Source of the DNA: Sphingosinicella sp. BN140058
GTDB lineage: Bacteria > Pseudomonadota > Alphaproteobacteria > Sphingomonadales > Sphingomonadaceae
Length of the DNA: 64,000 bases
NCBI RefSeq assembly: GCF_004135585.1
Contig: NZ_CP035501.1
Location: forward strand, 5,217,501 to 5,281,500
Direction: 5' to 3'
Shown here piece after piece: positions 52,179-62,772 of this stretch; within the stretch, counting starts at the first letter, position 1; the number at the start of each line of letters is the position of its first letter. The translations under genes were made by a program, and so were the position numbers. Under the pieces are notes generated by a model. It made no database searches. It saw only the letters and a list, made by a program, of their open reading frames with translations, and was not told the DNA's origin.

Positions 52179-53089
52179 CGCGTCAGCACGTCGAGCACGG
52201 CCATGCGCATCGCGACCCCCATCTCGACCTGCTCGAGAATGGCCGATCGGTTTGGATCGTCGGCAACGTCGCTTGCGATCTCGACGCCGCGATTCATCGG
52301 CCCTGGATGCATCACCACCGCATCCGGGGCGGCACGCTTCAGCCGCTCGCGGGTGAGGCCATACTGGGCGTGAAAATCGTCGAGCGAGCCCGATACGCTC
52401 GCTTCCATGCGCTCGCGCTGGATGCGCAGCATCATCACGATGTCTGCGCCCTCAATGCCCTCGTCGAGGCTGGTGAAGGCCGGGATGCCGCGCGTGTCGT
52501 CCGGCAGCAGGGCTGCGGGACCGACGACCCGCACCTCCGCACCGAGCCTGGGCAAGAGCCGCATGTTGGAGCCGGCCACCCGGCTGTGCCGGATGTCGCC
52601 GCAGATCGCGACTTTCAGACCTTCGATTCGGCCCTTGCGGCGGCGCATGGTCAACGCGTCGAGCAAGGCCTGCGTCGGGTGCTCGCCAGTGCCGTCACCC
52701 GCGTTGATCACCGCGCAATTGACGACATCGGCGACATCCGCCGGCGCACCCGTCGCCGAATGACGGATCACCATCACGTCGGGCTGCATCGCATCGAGGG
52801 TCAATGCGGTGTCGATCAGGCTCTCGCCCTTCTGGACCGACGATCCGATTGCATGGAAGTTCGCGACAACTGCGCCGAGCCGTTTGCCCGCGACTTCGAA
52901 CGAGAACAGCGTGCGCGTCGAGTTCTCGAAGAAGACGTTGAACTGGGTGAGGCCGGCGAGGCGATCGTCCTGCTTGCGCTTCTGCCTGTTGAACCTGGCC
53001 CAATGTTCGGCCTCGTCGAGAAGGAAGCGGATGTCGTCGGCGGAGAGCTGCTCGATACCGAGCAGGTGGCGGTGCGCGAAGCTGGACAT
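52163..53089 (-). CDS. pyrB: Aspartate carbamoyltransferase catalytic chain
   Basis: The 308-residue product matches PyrB, which makes carbamoyl-aspartate in pyrimidine synthesis. It has [13 protein letters not shown] with the STRT carbamoyl-phosphate loop, [16 protein letters not shown], and the aspartate-binding segment with [14 protein letters not shown] near the C-terminus. It follows ruvX by 48 nt on the same strand, an order common in alphaproteobacteria. Confidence 0.97.
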   Translation of the reverse strand: MSSFAHRHLLGIEQLSADDIRFLLDEAEHWARFNRQKRKQDDRLAGLTQFNVFFENSTRTLFSFEVAGKRLGAVVANFHAIGSSVQKGESLIDTALTLDAMQPDVMVIRHSATGAPADVADVVNCAVINAGDGTGEHPTQALLDALTMRRRKGRIEGLKVAICGDIRHSRVAGSNMRLLPRLGAEVRVVGPAALLPDDTRGIPAFTSLDEGIEGADIVMMLRIQRERMEASVSGSLDDFHAQYGLTRERLKRAAPDAVVMHPGPMNRGVEIASDVADDPNRSAILEQVEMGVAMRMAVLDVLTRERRG

Positions 53090-53137
53090 GAGCGCACCCG
53101 ATAGGACCGTGAGGGTAAGGGAGCAAGCGCCGGGCGC

Positions 53138-53599
53138 TCAGCCCATCATCAACCCGTCGATCGCTCCCTGCAGAATGTACGCCGCCGCCATTTTGTCGAC
53201 CAGTTCGGCGCGGCGCGCGCGGCTCGCGTCGGCGTCGATCAGCGCCCGGGTCACCGCCTGGGTCGACCAGCGCTCGTCCCACAGCAGGATGGGCAGGCCA
53301 AGCGGCTGGGCGTTGCGGGCGAACGCGCGGGTCGATTGCGTGCGCGGGCTGTCGGTGCCGTCGAGATTGAGCGGCAGCCCGATGACGATCCCGCGGACGC
53401 CTTGTGCCGAGGCGAATATCCGGAGGCGCTCGAGATCGGCCTGAAACTTGGTGCGGCGAATCAGCTCCGCGGCGGACGCGATCGACCAGCCGGCGTCGCA
53501 GAGCGCGACTCCGATCGTCTTGGTGCCGACATCCAGGCCCATCAGCCGGCCGCCCTCGGGCAGCAGGTCGCGAAACTCGGCGATCCGGGTCGTGATCAT
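53138..53599 (-). CDS. ruvX: RuvX/YqgF Holliday-junction-resolvase-like protein
   Basis: The 153-residue product matches the YqgF RNase H-fold family: [17 protein letters not shown] at the start (catalytic Asp), [18 protein letters not shown] in the middle, [16 protein letters not shown], and [10 protein letters not shown] with the last Asp. The family processes pre-16S rRNA 5' ends and is essential. ATG 53599 overlaps the DUF3089 gene stop by ATGA. Confidence 0.95.
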   Translation of the reverse strand: MITTRIAEFRDLLPEGGRLMGLDVGTKTIGVALCDAGWSIASAAELIRRTKFQADLERLRIFASAQGVRGIVIGLPLNLDGTDSPRTQSTRAFARNAQPLGLPILLWDERWSTQAVTRALIDADASRARRAELVDKMAAAYILQGAIDGLMMG

Positions 53600-54708
53600 C
53601 GGCGCCGGAACGCCGCCAGCCGGGCGGCGGCATCGGCACGGATATTGGCCCAGAACAGGGCGTAATCGTAGACGTGGTAGTTGTTGCCCGGCAGCACGTA
53701 CGGGCCGAGATCCGGTCCGTTTTCGCCGATCAGAAGGAAGCCGCGCACGTCGCAGCGCGCCGGCACCGCCGGCGTGGTAAGCTTGCCTTCGGTGAGTTCC
53801 TTGTTCGGCACGAGCATGCCGAGATTGGCCTCTGCCGCCGCTTCGCCGCTGCGGATGCCGGTGATCGGATTGACGCACAGCATCGGCGATCCGGCACGCG
53901 GAATGCCGGTCGGACCGGACGAAGCATCGTAGACGTCGGTGACCAGCTTCGGATCGGCGGGTTCGGCGAAGCTTTGCCAACTGAGTATGCAGCGCGCCTG
54001 ATCGCGCGTTTCGCAGGCGGGCAGGCCGAGCGCGGGAAGGTCGGCAGTGATCGATATCGGCCAGCCGGCCACGTAGGCGGCGACGATGCGCTTGGCCAGC
54101 GGCGTGCCGGCAACCCGCTCGCGCAGCAGGCGGGTGAGTTGGAGGCTTCCCTGGCTGTGGCCGGCCAGGATGATCGGGCGGTCCTTGGGCGCCTCCGCGA
54201 GGAAGGTGTCGAATGCGGCGAGGACGTCGCGATAGGCAAAGTCGAGCGCCTTCTGCGCCTCCGCCTTCGTGGTCAGGAACGCGCCGAACGTCGCCTGACG
54301 ATATTTGGGTGCCCAGATGTCGGCGATGTCGTTGAACGCGCTCGCCTGGCTGCGCACGAACAAGCGGGCCCGCCACTGCGAATCCTGATGGTCGAGCGGC
54401 GCATTCCAGGCCGATTTCTCAAGATAGGATGTCGGGTGTATGAAGAAGACCAGCGCGTCGGTCTTGCCGCTGCGCACCACGCCCGGCGGGGTCCACAGCG
54501 ACGGATTTTGCTTCACATCCGGCCGCGCGAGCCACATGTCGGCCTTGTCGTAGACCCGCGTTGCCGGCGGCGGCCCGCCTTCGAAGGCGGCGCTCGGGAC
54601 GAGGGTCATCCGCAGGAATTCGTTACCGTAGAGCCGGAACGCGATCAGGCCGATCAGAACCAGCACGACAAGCCCCGCAATCACCCACAGGAAACGCCGC
54701 GCCAGCAT
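53596..54708 (-). CDS. DUF3089 membrane-anchored alpha/beta hydrolase
   Basis: The 370-residue product has an N-terminal membrane anchor ([19 protein letters not shown]) and an alpha/beta hydrolase-type DUF3089 domain, with nucleophile elbow [15 protein letters not shown] near residue 175 and [11 protein letters not shown] before it. It is probably a periplasmic esterase. ATG 54708 follows GGAGGAATT. It overlaps ruvX, so it is part of the ruvX-pyrB unit, with no obvious functional link. Confidence 0.88.
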   Translation of the reverse strand: MLARRFLWVIAGLVVLVLIGLIAFRLYGNEFLRMTLVPSAAFEGGPPPATRVYDKADMWLARPDVKQNPSLWTPPGVVRSGKTDALVFFIHPTSYLEKSAWNAPLDHQDSQWRARLFVRSQASAFNDIADIWAPKYRQATFGAFLTTKAEAQKALDFAYRDVLAAFDTFLAEAPKDRPIILAGHSQGSLQLTRLLRERVAGTPLAKRIVAAYVAGWPISITADLPALGLPACETRDQARCILSWQSFAEPADPKLVTDVYDASSGPTGIPRAGSPMLCVNPITGIRSGEAAAEANLGMLVPNKELTEGKLTTPAVPARCDVRGFLLIGENGPDLGPYVLPGNNYHVYDYALFWANIRADAAARLAAFRRR

Positions 54709-54838
54709 CAATTCCTCCGAAACTGCATCAGGGCTGCACAAGCGGATGGCAGGGATGGATGCAAGGAATAAGACAGGCCGGCAGGGAAGGCCGCCACCGG
54801 GGTGGGCCCGGCGGTGGGCCGCAACCGGGGAGAGTGGA

Positions 54839-56527
54839 GTGGGCGAGGAAGCCGGCATCGATCACGGACCATGGCCGGCGCGCGCAGCATTGCTGGCAGT
54901 GCTCGGAGCGGCGACGGGAATACTCATCCACCAGCTTACCGATGGCGGCGCGTTCGAGAGGGAAGGCCGGTTGGATGTGTCGGTCGCCGCGTTTCTCGGC
55001 GTGTCCGGCATCCTGTTGTCGCTCGGCCTCGAGCGCCTTCGCTGGCGATGGACGGCGATGTTCGCGATCGGCGGAGGCCTCGCCGCCGGCTTCGTGGTCT
55101 GCGCGAACGGCGCGCCGGGCGAATGGGGCGCGGGCGAGGGCTGGCGCTTTGTTTCGTCGATCGTCGCGGTCATCTTGGCCTTGCCGCAGTTCCAGGCTGC
55201 CCGCGATCGTGCGCGGCTCGATCTCTCCCCGTCCGGAATTCTCGCCCATATCTGGACCGATCTGATCCTCGGGCTGGCCGCTTGCGCGTTCGTGCTGGTC
55301 GCAATCCTGCTGACGGTCTTGCTCGCCGCCTTGTTTGCGTTGATTGGGCTCGATGCCTTGCAGACGCTGATCGAGAAAGGTTGGCTCCTCGCCGCGATCG
55401 CCTGTGCTGCCTTCGGGGGAGCGATCGGCCTGCTCCGCGATCGGGAGGGCGTTGTCGAGACGCTGCAGCGTGTAATCCGGGCAATCCTCTCGGTGCTCGC
55501 GCCGGTTCTTGCGGTCGGACTCGTCCTCTTCGTGTTGTCCCTGCCGTTCACCGGCCTCGAACCACTTTGGGAGAGTACCAAGGCGACGACACCGATCCTG
55601 CTCGTCTCGGTCCTCGGCGCGATCGTCCTGGTCAACGCGGTGGTGGGAAACGATGAAGAGGAAGAGTCGCACCAGCGTGCCCTTCGCGCTTCGGCGATCG
55701 CACTTGCACTTGTCGGGCTGCCTCTCGGCGGCGTTGCCGCAGTGTCGACGGCCAGGCGAATCAGCCAATATGGGCTTACGCCGGATCGCCTTTGGGCGGC
55801 CGTCTTCGTCGGTGCCGTGCTTGCATTCGCAATCGGCTACCTGGTCGCGATCGCGTGGGGACGACGATCCTGGGCAGAGGCGCTACGGCGAACCAACGTC
55901 CTGCTCGCTGCGGGTCTGTCGGGCACCACGCTCTTCCTCGCGCTGCCGATCGTGAGCTTCGGCGCCATCTCCGCCCGCGATCAGGTGGCGCGGCTGGAAC
56001 AGGGCCGCATCGCCCATGATAAGTTTGACTGGGCAGCCTTGCGGTTCGACTTCGGCCCTGCCGGGCGGCGAGCGCTGGAGACCCTCTCCCGAAGCCCTTC
56101 GGCCATCATCCGCAGGCGCGCCGCCGAGGCGCTTGCCGCCCGAACCCGATGGGAATTGCTGTCCAACGCCGCCGAGCCGTCCATACCCGCACCGCGCCCG
56201 ATGGCGGTGACGCCTGAGGGCACGAGCGTGCCGCCCGCGCTTTCGGACGCGATCAACAAGGAGGGGCTGTGCGGCGTCCGCTCGTGCCGGCTTGTCATCG
56301 ACTCGCCCTCACGTGCGGTGCTCCTCAGCGTGTCATGCGAGGAATGCCCGCCCGATGCCGCCCTGTTCGATCGCAGATCCGACGGTTCGTGGCGGCCCGA
56401 CGCAGTTGGCGCAGCCCCGGCGCAGCCGCCGGTGATCGGTTTGCCGGCGGGCAAGATCGAGGTGCGGACCGTCACTGCCCGCAAGATCTATGTCGATGGG
56501 AAGCCGATCGGACACGCGATCGAGTGA
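54839..56527 (+). CDS. DUF4153-type multi-span membrane protein
   Basis: The 562-residue product has about ten hydrophobic helices over residues 15-410 (for example ALLAVLGAATGILIHQL and ACAFVLVAILLTVLLAALFAL) and a soluble C-terminal domain. This fits the DUF4153 inner-membrane family of unknown function. The C-terminal part has a cysteine pair (CEEC) and a mixed beta segment. GTG 54839 is preferred because GGGGAG lies 6 nt upstream; an ATG at 54746 would add an atypical extension without a ribosome binding site. Confidence 0.8.
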   Translation: MGEEAGIDHGPWPARAALLAVLGAATGILIHQLTDGGAFEREGRLDVSVAAFLGVSGILLSLGLERLRWRWTAMFAIGGGLAAGFVVCANGAPGEWGAGEGWRFVSSIVAVILALPQFQAARDRARLDLSPSGILAHIWTDLILGLAACAFVLVAILLTVLLAALFALIGLDALQTLIEKGWLLAAIACAAFGGAIGLLRDREGVVETLQRVIRAILSVLAPVLAVGLVLFVLSLPFTGLEPLWESTKATTPILLVSVLGAIVLVNAVVGNDEEEESHQRALRASAIALALVGLPLGGVAAVSTARRISQYGLTPDRLWAAVFVGAVLAFAIGYLVAIAWGRRSWAEALRRTNVLLAAGLSGTTLFLALPIVSFGAISARDQVARLEQGRIAHDKFDWAALRFDFGPAGRRALETLSRSPSAIIRRRAAEALAARTRWELLSNAAEPSIPAPRPMAVTPEGTSVPPALSDAINKEGLCGVRSCRLVIDSPSRAVLLSVSCEECPPDAALFDRRSDGSWRPDAVGAAPAQPPVIGLPAGKIEVRTVTARKIYVDGKPIGHAIE

Positions 56528-56591
56528 GTGGCGGCCTGGCCGGGTGCGCGCCGTCCTTGATGCACCGCAACGTGGATGCTAGCGCGCCTTC

Positions 56592-56879
56592 ATGTCCGTC
56601 GATACCGCAACCGTCCGCCATATCGCGCGCCTGGCCCGCATTGCTGTCAGCGATGCCGAGGTCGAGGCGCTCGCGCCCGAACTGAACAACATCCTCGGCT
56701 GGGTCGAGCAATTGCAGGAGGTTGACGTCTCCGGCGTCGAGCCGATGACGGCGGTCATCCCCAATCATCTGCGCCTGCGCGAAGATCAGGTGACCGATGG
56801 CGGCATTCGCGAGGCCGTTCTCGCCAATGCGCCGGTGGCCGAACACGGCTTTTTCGCCGTTCCCAAGGTGATCGAATAA
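56592..56879 (+). CDS. gatC: Aspartyl/glutamyl-tRNA amidotransferase subunit C
   Basis: The 95-residue product matches GatC, the belt subunit that wraps GatA and GatB. Marks are [39 protein letters not shown] and the end [11 protein letters not shown] (in short runs). Its stop shares bases with the gatA start (TAATG), so translation is coupled. Confidence 0.95.
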   Translation: MSVDTATVRHIARLARIAVSDAEVEALAPELNNILGWVEQLQEVDVSGVEPMTAVIPNHLRLREDQVTDGGIREAVLANAPVAEHGFFAVPKVIE

Positions 56880-58360
56880 TGACCGATTTGACCCAGCTCG
56901 GCGTCGCCCAGATTCGCGACGGCGTCCGCGACGGCAATTTCAAGGCGCGCGAGGTGGCCGAAGCCTTCATCGCGCAGGTCGAGGCAGGGCGGGCGCTCAA
57001 CGCTTTCGTCATCGAGACTCCGGAGCATGCATTGGCCGCCGCCGATGCCGCCGACGCGGCCCGCGCTTCCGGCGACCTCAAGCCGCTGTCGGGCGTCCCG
57101 CTCGGCATCAAGGACCTGTTCGCCACCAAGGGCTATCAGACCACCGCCGGCAGCAACATGCTGAAGGGGTTCGAGCCGGTCTACGAATCGACGGTGAGCG
57201 GCAATCTGTTCGCCGCCGGCGCCGGTATGCTCGGCAAGCTCAACATGGACGAATTCGCGATGGGCTCGTCGAACGAGACCAGCGCCTTCGGCAACGTGCT
57301 GTCGCCCTGGCGCCGGAACGACGGCGGAAATGCGGGGATCACCCCGGGCGGGTCCTCGGGCGGCTCGGCCTCGGCGGTTGCGGCGCGGCTCGCGCCCGGC
57401 GTGACCGGCACGGATACCGGCGGCTCAATCCGTCAGCCCGCCGCCTTCACCGGCATTTCGGGCATCAAGCCGACCTACGGTCGCTGCTCGCGCTTCGGCA
57501 TGGTCGCATTCGCCTCGAGCCTCGATCAGGCCGGCCCGATGGCGCATGACGTCCGCGACTGCGCGATCATGCTTGAGGCGATGGCAGGCTTCGACCGCAA
57601 GGATTCCACCTCGCTCGATCTGCCGGTGCCGAAGTGGGAGGCCAGTCTTTCCAGCGATATTCGCGGTAAGCGGATCGGCATCCCCAGGGAATATCGGATC
57701 GACGGCGTGCCCGAGGAAATCGACGCCGTTTGGGAACAGGGCATCGCCTGGATGCGCGACGCGGGCGCCGAGATCGTCGAAGTCTCGCTGCCGCACACCA
57801 AATATGCGCTGCCGACCTATTACATCATCGCGCCGGCGGAGGCTTCGTCGAATCTCGCCCGCTATGACGGGGTACGTTACGGCCAGCGAGTCGCACCGGA
57901 AAACGGCAACCTCACCGACATGTACGAAGCGACCCGCGCGGCCGGCTTCGGCGCCGAGGTCAAGCGCCGGATCATGATCGGCACCTACGTGCTGTCGGCC
58001 GGCTTCTACGACGCCTATTTCAACCAGGCGCAGAAGGTGCGGGCGCTGATCGCGCGCGATTTCCACCAGGCCTTCGAGAGCGTCGACCTGCTGCTCACCC
58101 CGACGGCGCCGTCGGCGGCCTTCGGGCTCGGCGAGAAGACGGCCGATCCGATCGCAATGTATCTGAATGACGTGTTCGCTGTTCCCGCCAGTCTTGCCGG
58201 ACTGCCGGCGATGGCGGTTCCTGCCGGTGTCGATCGTCAGGGCCTGCCGCTCGGCCTGCAACTGATCGGCCGTCCGCTGGACGAGCAGGGCGTCCTCAAC
58301 GCCGCGCTCGCCTTCGAGGAGCGTGCCGGCTTCACCGCACGCCCGGAGGCCTGGTGGTGA
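56879..58360 (+). CDS. gatA: Aspartyl/glutamyl-tRNA amidotransferase subunit A
   Basis: The 493-residue product is an amidase-signature enzyme with the Lys-cisSer-Ser triad in [10 protein letters not shown] (Lys79 region), GGSSGGSAS and [11 protein letters not shown]. It releases ammonia from glutamine for GatB, which amidates misacylated Asp-tRNA-Asn or Glu-tRNA-Gln. It overlaps gatC by one base. A 130-nt gap containing a REP-like palindrome separates it from gatB, unusual for this operon. Confidence 0.97.
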   Translation: MTDLTQLGVAQIRDGVRDGNFKAREVAEAFIAQVEAGRALNAFVIETPEHALAAADAADAARASGDLKPLSGVPLGIKDLFATKGYQTTAGSNMLKGFEPVYESTVSGNLFAAGAGMLGKLNMDEFAMGSSNETSAFGNVLSPWRRNDGGNAGITPGGSSGGSASAVAARLAPGVTGTDTGGSIRQPAAFTGISGIKPTYGRCSRFGMVAFASSLDQAGPMAHDVRDCAIMLEAMAGFDRKDSTSLDLPVPKWEASLSSDIRGKRIGIPREYRIDGVPEEIDAVWEQGIAWMRDAGAEIVEVSLPHTKYALPTYYIIAPAEASSNLARYDGVRYGQRVAPENGNLTDMYEATRAAGFGAEVKRRIMIGTYVLSAGFYDAYFNQAQKVRALIARDFHQAFESVDLLLTPTAPSAAFGLGEKTADPIAMYLNDVFAVPASLAGLPAMAVPAGVDRQGLPLGLQLIGRPLDEQGVLNAALAFEERAGFTARPEAWW

Positions 58361-58384
58361 GCATCTCTTGGCCCGAAGCAGAGT

Positions 58385-58468
58385 CCGTTCGCGCTGAGCC
58401 TGTCGAAGCGCTTTTCTTCCTTGCAGCCGAAGGGAAAGGAAGGGCTTCGACAAGCTCGGCCCGAACGG
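58385..58468. repeat. REP-like palindromic element between gatA and gatB
   Basis: The left arm CCGTTCGCGCTGAGCCTGTC (58385-58404) continues GAAGC. It is nearly the reverse complement of a right arm ending CTCGGCCCGAACGG (58455-58468). The core CTGTCGAAGC/GCTTCGACAAG is the palindrome type common in sphingomonad intergenic regions. The spacer adds CTTTTCTTCCTT against AAGGGAAAGG. It could form a long hairpin in the gatCAB mRNA. Only this copy was seen in the window. Confidence 0.8.
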
Positions 58469-58490
58469 CTCACGTTCTCGGAACGCACGC

Positions 58491-59963
58491 ATGAGCAATT
58501 ATCGCATCCAGGGCGCCACCGGTGAGTGGGAGGTCGTGATCGGCCTCGAGGTCCACGCCCAGATCACGTCCAACGCCAAGCTCTTCTCGGGCGCTGCAAC
58601 CGAATTCGGGGCCGAGCCTAACAGCCAGGTCAGCCTGGTCGACGCGGCGATGCCCGGCATGCTGCCGGTGCCCAACCAGGAATGCATCCGGCAGGCGGTG
58701 CGCACCGGCATGGCGCTGGAGGCCAGGATCAATCCCTGGTCGCGTTTCGACCGGAAGAACTATTTCTACGCCGATCTGCCGCAGGGCTATCAGATCAGCC
58801 AGCTCTACCACCCGATCGTCGGCGAAGGCGGAATCGAGATCCTGCTCGACGAGAAGGACGAGAGCTCGGCCAAGACCGTGGGCATCGAGCGCATCCATAT
58901 CGAACAGGATGCCGGCAAGCTGATGCACGATCAGCATCCGAGCTTCTCCTACGTCGATCTCAATCGTTCGGGCGTGGCGCTGATGGAGATCGTCTCGAAG
59001 CCCGACATGCGCAGCCCCGAGGAAGCCGGCGCTTACGTCAGAAAGCTTCGTTCGATCCTGCGCTACGTCGGCAGCTGCGACGGCAATATGGAGCAGGGCA
59101 GCATGCGCGCCGACGTCAACGTCAGCGTGCGCAAGCCGGGCGCGCCGTTCGGAACCCGTACCGAGACCAAGAACGTAAACTCGGTCCGCTTCATCATGGC
59201 GGCGATCGAATATGAGGCGAACCGTCAGGTCGACGTGCTCGAAAGCGGCGGCCAGATCGTCCAGGAAACCCGTCTGTTCGATCCCGACAAGGTCGAGACC
59301 CGAAGCCTCCGCTCCAAGGAAGAAGCGCATGATTATCGCTACTTCCCCGATCCCGATCTGCTGCCGGTTGAGCTCAGCGACGCCTTCCTCGCCGAATGCC
59401 GGGAGTCGCTGCCGGAGCTCCCCGATGCCAAGCGCCGCCGCTACGAGACCGGCCTCGGCCTGACGCCGTACAATGCGGCGGTGCTGACCGCAGAGGTGGA
59501 CACCGCCCGCTGGTTCGAAGAGCTGCTCGCGCAGCTTGGCGACGCACACGCCGCGCGTGCCGCGAATTGGGTGATCTCCGATCTGTTCGGTGCCCTGAAC
59601 CGGCTCGGCCGAAGCCTGCTAGATAGCCCGGTCACGCCCAAGCAGGCCGCCGAACTGCTCGCGCTGGTTGCGGACGGCACTCTGTCCGGCACTCTGTCCA
59701 AGCAGGTGTTCGAGATCATGCTCGAGACCGGCCAGGATCCGGGCGCGATTGTCGAGGAGCGGGGGCTGAAGCAGACTTCCGACACCGGAGCGATCGAGAA
59801 GGTGATCGCCGAAGTGATGGCGGCCAATGCCGACAAGGTCGCTGAATATCGCGGCGGCAAAGAAAAATTGTTCGGCTTCTTTGTCGGCCAGACGATGAAG
59901 GCCATGGCAGGCAAGGGAAACCCGGCGGTCGTCAACGAGCTGCTGAAGAAAACCCTCGGCTGA
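58491..59963 (+). CDS. gatB: Aspartyl/glutamyl-tRNA amidotransferase subunit B
   Basis: The 490-residue product matches GatB, the tRNA-binding transamidase. It has [20 protein letters not shown] at the start, [29 protein letters not shown], and a C-terminal YqeY-like helical tail from about residue 390. It uses ammonia from GatA to convert misacylated tRNAs. It is the last gene of gatCAB; a hairpin follows. Confidence 0.97.
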   Translation: MSNYRIQGATGEWEVVIGLEVHAQITSNAKLFSGAATEFGAEPNSQVSLVDAAMPGMLPVPNQECIRQAVRTGMALEARINPWSRFDRKNYFYADLPQGYQISQLYHPIVGEGGIEILLDEKDESSAKTVGIERIHIEQDAGKLMHDQHPSFSYVDLNRSGVALMEIVSKPDMRSPEEAGAYVRKLRSILRYVGSCDGNMEQGSMRADVNVSVRKPGAPFGTRTETKNVNSVRFIMAAIEYEANRQVDVLESGGQIVQETRLFDPDKVETRSLRSKEEAHDYRYFPDPDLLPVELSDAFLAECRESLPELPDAKRRRYETGLGLTPYNAAVLTAEVDTARWFEELLAQLGDAHAARAANWVISDLFGALNRLGRSLLDSPVTPKQAAELLALVADGTLSGTLSKQVFEIMLETGQDPGAIVEERGLKQTSDTGAIEKVIAEVMAANADKVAEYRGGKEKLFGFFVGQTMKAMAGKGNPAVVNELLKKTLG

Positions 59964-59970
59964 ACGGAGC

Positions 59971-59992
59971 GGCGCGGCCTCGGGGCCGCGCC
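59971..59992 (+). terminator. Hairpin after gatB
   Basis: GGCGCGGCC (59971-59979) pairs perfectly with GGCCGCGCC (59984-59992) around a TCGG loop, 8 nt after the stop. There is no T-run, so it may be a stability element or a Rho-assisted end. The following about 170 nt before the zinc-ribbon gene hold no other feature I could support. Confidence 0.5.
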
Positions 59993-60164
59993 GCGCGTCC
60001 CGCGCTCTGCCCGAGAGTGCGTCCTCACGGACACAATCGCGACAATATCGCACCAATCCCGCCATCGACCTGCAACGGTCGGTGTTCATAGCGCGTTCAA
60101 CTCGTCGATGAGATAGAACGTTTCATCGCAGGCGTAACGTTTTTTCTGCGACAGGGAGTGAGTG

Positions 60165-60431
60165 ATGTTGAGAGCCATTCAGGGTAGCAGGGCCTTTCCG
60201 CACGATCCGTCGATGCGCGGTTATCAGCTGGTCTATCGTCCGGGCGAGGTGAACCAGTGTCCGGGCTGCGGCCGCAGTCACTGGCTGGTCGGACGCGTGT
60301 CCGCCGAGTGCGGCTTCTGTGCGACGGCGCTTGCGCTCGCCGATACCGGCATGACCGGAGTCGGCACGATGTACCGGCCGCATGCGAAGCCGGACCGCTT
60401 TCCGGACGCCGAGTTCGACGTCGCCGCGTGA
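60165..60431 (+). CDS. Mini zinc-ribbon protein 1
   Basis: The 88-residue product has a core YRPGEVNQCPGCGRSHWLVG followed by RVSAECGFCATALAL: two CxxC pairs forming a zinc ribbon at about residues 24-57. The N- and C-terminal tails are polar and unmatched. ATG 60165 follows AGGGAG at 7 nt. A paralogue with the same core follows at 60557. No family is recognised; zinc binding is inferred from the cysteines. Confidence 0.75.
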   Translation: MLRAIQGSRAFPHDPSMRGYQLVYRPGEVNQCPGCGRSHWLVGRVSAECGFCATALALADTGMTGVGTMYRPHAKPDRFPDAEFDVAA

Positions 60432-60556
60432 CCGATCGTCCCACTTCGCCGTGGCTCTTTCGCAACGCGGCTAAGTAATTGAAAATTTCGCGGTAACCAG
60501 TCTCCACCTGGCCCCATTCTCTCGCTACGAAGAGAAGACGGGTAGGGAGTGAGTGC

Positions 60557-60820
60557 GTGGGCTTGAGCGAACAGGGTTCCGAGTTTCTTCACGACGGCGG
60601 CGCTGCCGCCAATGATGATCATGGCGCGGGTGCGCGAGTAACCTATCGTCCGGGCGAGACCAGGACTTGTCCGGAATGCGGCGCCGCCCACTGGCTGGTC
60701 GGCCGGCTGCTTGCCGAGTGCAACGACTGCGGCACTGCGGTGCCGCTCGGCGAGGTCAAGCTGCACGGCGCCGGCGCCGACCGCGGGCGCCGGGGCTGGA
60801 AGCACGGCCGCGCCGCCTGA
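60557..60820 (+). CDS. Mini zinc-ribbon protein 2
   Basis: The 87-residue product repeats the neighbour's core: YRPGETRTCPECGAAHWLVG then RLLAECNDCGTAVPL, again two CxxC pairs. The flanking tails differ and are rich in Gly/Asp (N-terminus) and Arg/Gly (C-terminus). GTG 60557 follows AGGGAG at 7 nt, the same leader (AGGGAGTGAGTG) as the first gene, showing a duplication that included the ribosome binding site. pncB starts 74 nt later. Function is unknown. Confidence 0.75.
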   Translation: MGLSEQGSEFLHDGGAAANDDHGAGARVTYRPGETRTCPECGAAHWLVGRLLAECNDCGTAVPLGEVKLHGAGADRGRRGWKHGRAA

Positions 60821-60894
60821 GGCGACGACCCAGATCTTGCATCTTTGACGGCTTCGGGCAGTGAGCGGCGGAACGTCGCTTACGAGGAGCCGTG

Positions 60895-62229
60895 ATGGAT
60901 TTCGCCCGCCGCGCCTGGGATCACAGCTTCCCGATGGATCCGATCGTCCGGACCCTGCTCGACACGGACTTCTACAAGTTCCTGATGGGGCAGATGATCT
61001 GGGAGAAGCATTTCAACGACGAGGCGACGTTCGCCTTGTCGAATCGCACGAAATCGGTGCGCCTGGGCGACATGATCGATCTCGGCGAGCTCAGGGAGCA
61101 GCTCGATCACGTCCGGTCGCTCCGCTTCCAGGCCAATGAGCTGATCTGGCTGCGCGGCCAGACCTTCTACGGGCAGGAGGGCATGTTCAGCCCGTCCTAC
61201 ATCGATTTCCTCCGCCGCCTGCGGCTTCCCGACTACGAACTCGGCATCGACCCCCAGAGCGGACAGGTCGTCTTCGAGACGCATGGCCGCTGGGCCGAGG
61301 TCACGTTCTGGGAGATCTACGTCCTGTCCGTGGTCAACGAGCTGCGCAATCGCGCGGTCATGAAGACGATGGGGCGCAGCCAGCTCGACATCCTCTACGC
61401 CCGCGCCAAGGTGAAGCTCTACGCCAAGCTCGAGCGCTTGGCCAAGCTCGACGACCTCAATCTGACCGATTTCGGCACCCGCCGCCGGCATGGCTTTCTG
61501 TGGCAGGAGCATTGCATTCTCACCGCCCGGGAGGTTCTCGGCGACGCATTCACCGGCACGTCCAATGCCTTCCTGGCGCTGAAGCATGGCCTCGAGGCAC
61601 GGGGCACCAACGCCCATGAGCTGCCGATGGCGCTTGCGGCGCTGTGCCCGCCGCAGGACGAAGCCTGTCTGGCAGCGGCGCAGTACAAGGTGCTGCAGCA
61701 ATGGCAGAACAGCTACCGCGGCGGCCTGCTCGTCTTCCTTCCGGACACGTTCGGCACCAGCCAGTTCCTCGCCAACGCGCCGCAATGGGTCTCGAACTGG
61801 ACGGGCGCGCGCCCCGATTCCAAGCCGCCCGTCGAAGCCGGCGAGGAACTCATCGCCTTCTGGGAGCGGATGGCCGTCGATCCCAAGGAGAAGCTGATCA
61901 TCTTCTCCGATGGCATGGACGTCGAAATACCGGGCTTCACCGTGAACGGCAGCGACATCGTCGCGGTGCACGATCGGTTCCATGGGCGGGTGCGCCTCGG
62001 CTTCGGTTGGGGCACGATGCTGACCAATGATTTTCTCGGCTGCCATCCGACCGACGGTGACGCGCTCAAGCCGATTTCGCTGGTCTGCAAGCTCAAGGCG
62101 GCGAACGGGCATCCTGCGGTCAAGCTCAGCGACAATTACAGCAAGGCGACCGGCCCTGCGGAGGAGGTGGCGCGGTACCGCGCTGTATTCGGAAGCGCCG
62201 GACTGTCCGAGGTGCCGACGCGGGTGTGA
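60895..62229 (+). CDS. pncB: Nicotinate phosphoribosyltransferase
   Basis: The 444-residue product matches PncB, the NAD-salvage enzyme joining nicotinate to PRPP. Marks are LLDTDFYKFLMGQMIWEKH, FGTRRRHGFLWQEH with the catalytic His region, GTSNAFLAL, and FGWGTMLTNDF near the end. ATG 60895 follows GAGGAGCC. Confidence 0.96.
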   Translation: MDFARRAWDHSFPMDPIVRTLLDTDFYKFLMGQMIWEKHFNDEATFALSNRTKSVRLGDMIDLGELREQLDHVRSLRFQANELIWLRGQTFYGQEGMFSPSYIDFLRRLRLPDYELGIDPQSGQVVFETHGRWAEVTFWEIYVLSVVNELRNRAVMKTMGRSQLDILYARAKVKLYAKLERLAKLDDLNLTDFGTRRRHGFLWQEHCILTAREVLGDAFTGTSNAFLALKHGLEARGTNAHELPMALAALCPPQDEACLAAAQYKVLQQWQNSYRGGLLVFLPDTFGTSQFLANAPQWVSNWTGARPDSKPPVEAGEELIAFWERMAVDPKEKLIIFSDGMDVEIPGFTVNGSDIVAVHDRFHGRVRLGFGWGTMLTNDFLGCHPTDGDALKPISLVCKLKAANGHPAVKLSDNYSKATGPAEEVARYRAVFGSAGLSEVPTRV

Positions 62230-62369
62230 TCTGCGCCTCGGCTCTCCCGAGGGGGACCGTATCCTGCGACAAATCGCGACACTTTCGGCGCCGCCTCGAC
62301 AAAGCTGAGCGACCGGCGGGCTCCAGATATGTCTCAACGCCGGATGACGGCGCATCAAGGAGACAAATC

Positions 62370-62759
62370 GTGAAGACCCTCAAGACACTCGTTCTCGCCA
62401 CCGTCGCGGCATCCGTCGTCGCAATTCCCGTCGCCGCCGAGGCGGCGCCTTATGGTCGCCGCGACAATGGCCGGATCGAGCGGATCGAGACCAAACGTGT
62501 CGTCCAGCGCGACAACGGCCGCAAGGTGGTCAAGGTGAAGCAGGTTCGCCGCGACGACCGCGTCGGCACCCGCAGCTTCCGCAAGGGCGAGCGTTTCGAC
62601 AGCCGCTATGCGCGCAACTACCGGGTGATCAACAATCCGCGTGCCTACCGGCTCTACGACGCGCCGCGCGGCTATCGCTGGGTCCAGTCGAACAATGATG
62701 CGGTGCTGGTCGCGATCACCAGCGGCATCATCGGCGCGGTGCTCGGCAACGCCTTCTGA
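62370..62759 (+). CDS. RcnB-family exported protein
   Basis: The 129-residue product has a signal peptide (TLVLATVAASVVAIPVAAEA), then a basic charged mature region and an RcnB-type C-terminal domain (YRLYDAPRGYRWVQSNNDAVLVA) ending in a hydrophobic glycine helix (GIIGAVLGNAF). The family includes periplasmic proteins linked to nickel/cobalt homeostasis, but most members are unassigned. GTG 62370 follows AAGGAG. A strong terminator lies just after it. Confidence 0.85.
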   Translation: MKTLKTLVLATVAASVVAIPVAAEAAPYGRRDNGRIERIETKRVVQRDNGRKVVKVKQVRRDDRVGTRSFRKGERFDSRYARNYRVINNPRAYRLYDAPRGYRWVQSNNDAVLVAITSGIIGAVLGNAF

Positions 62760-62772
62760 GGCGGAACATCGA

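Noticed and set aside
54746..54838. Upstream ATG for the DUF4153 membrane protein
   Set aside because: No ribosome binding site precedes it and the extra residues are polar low-complexity, while GTG 54839 has GGGGAG at ideal spacing.
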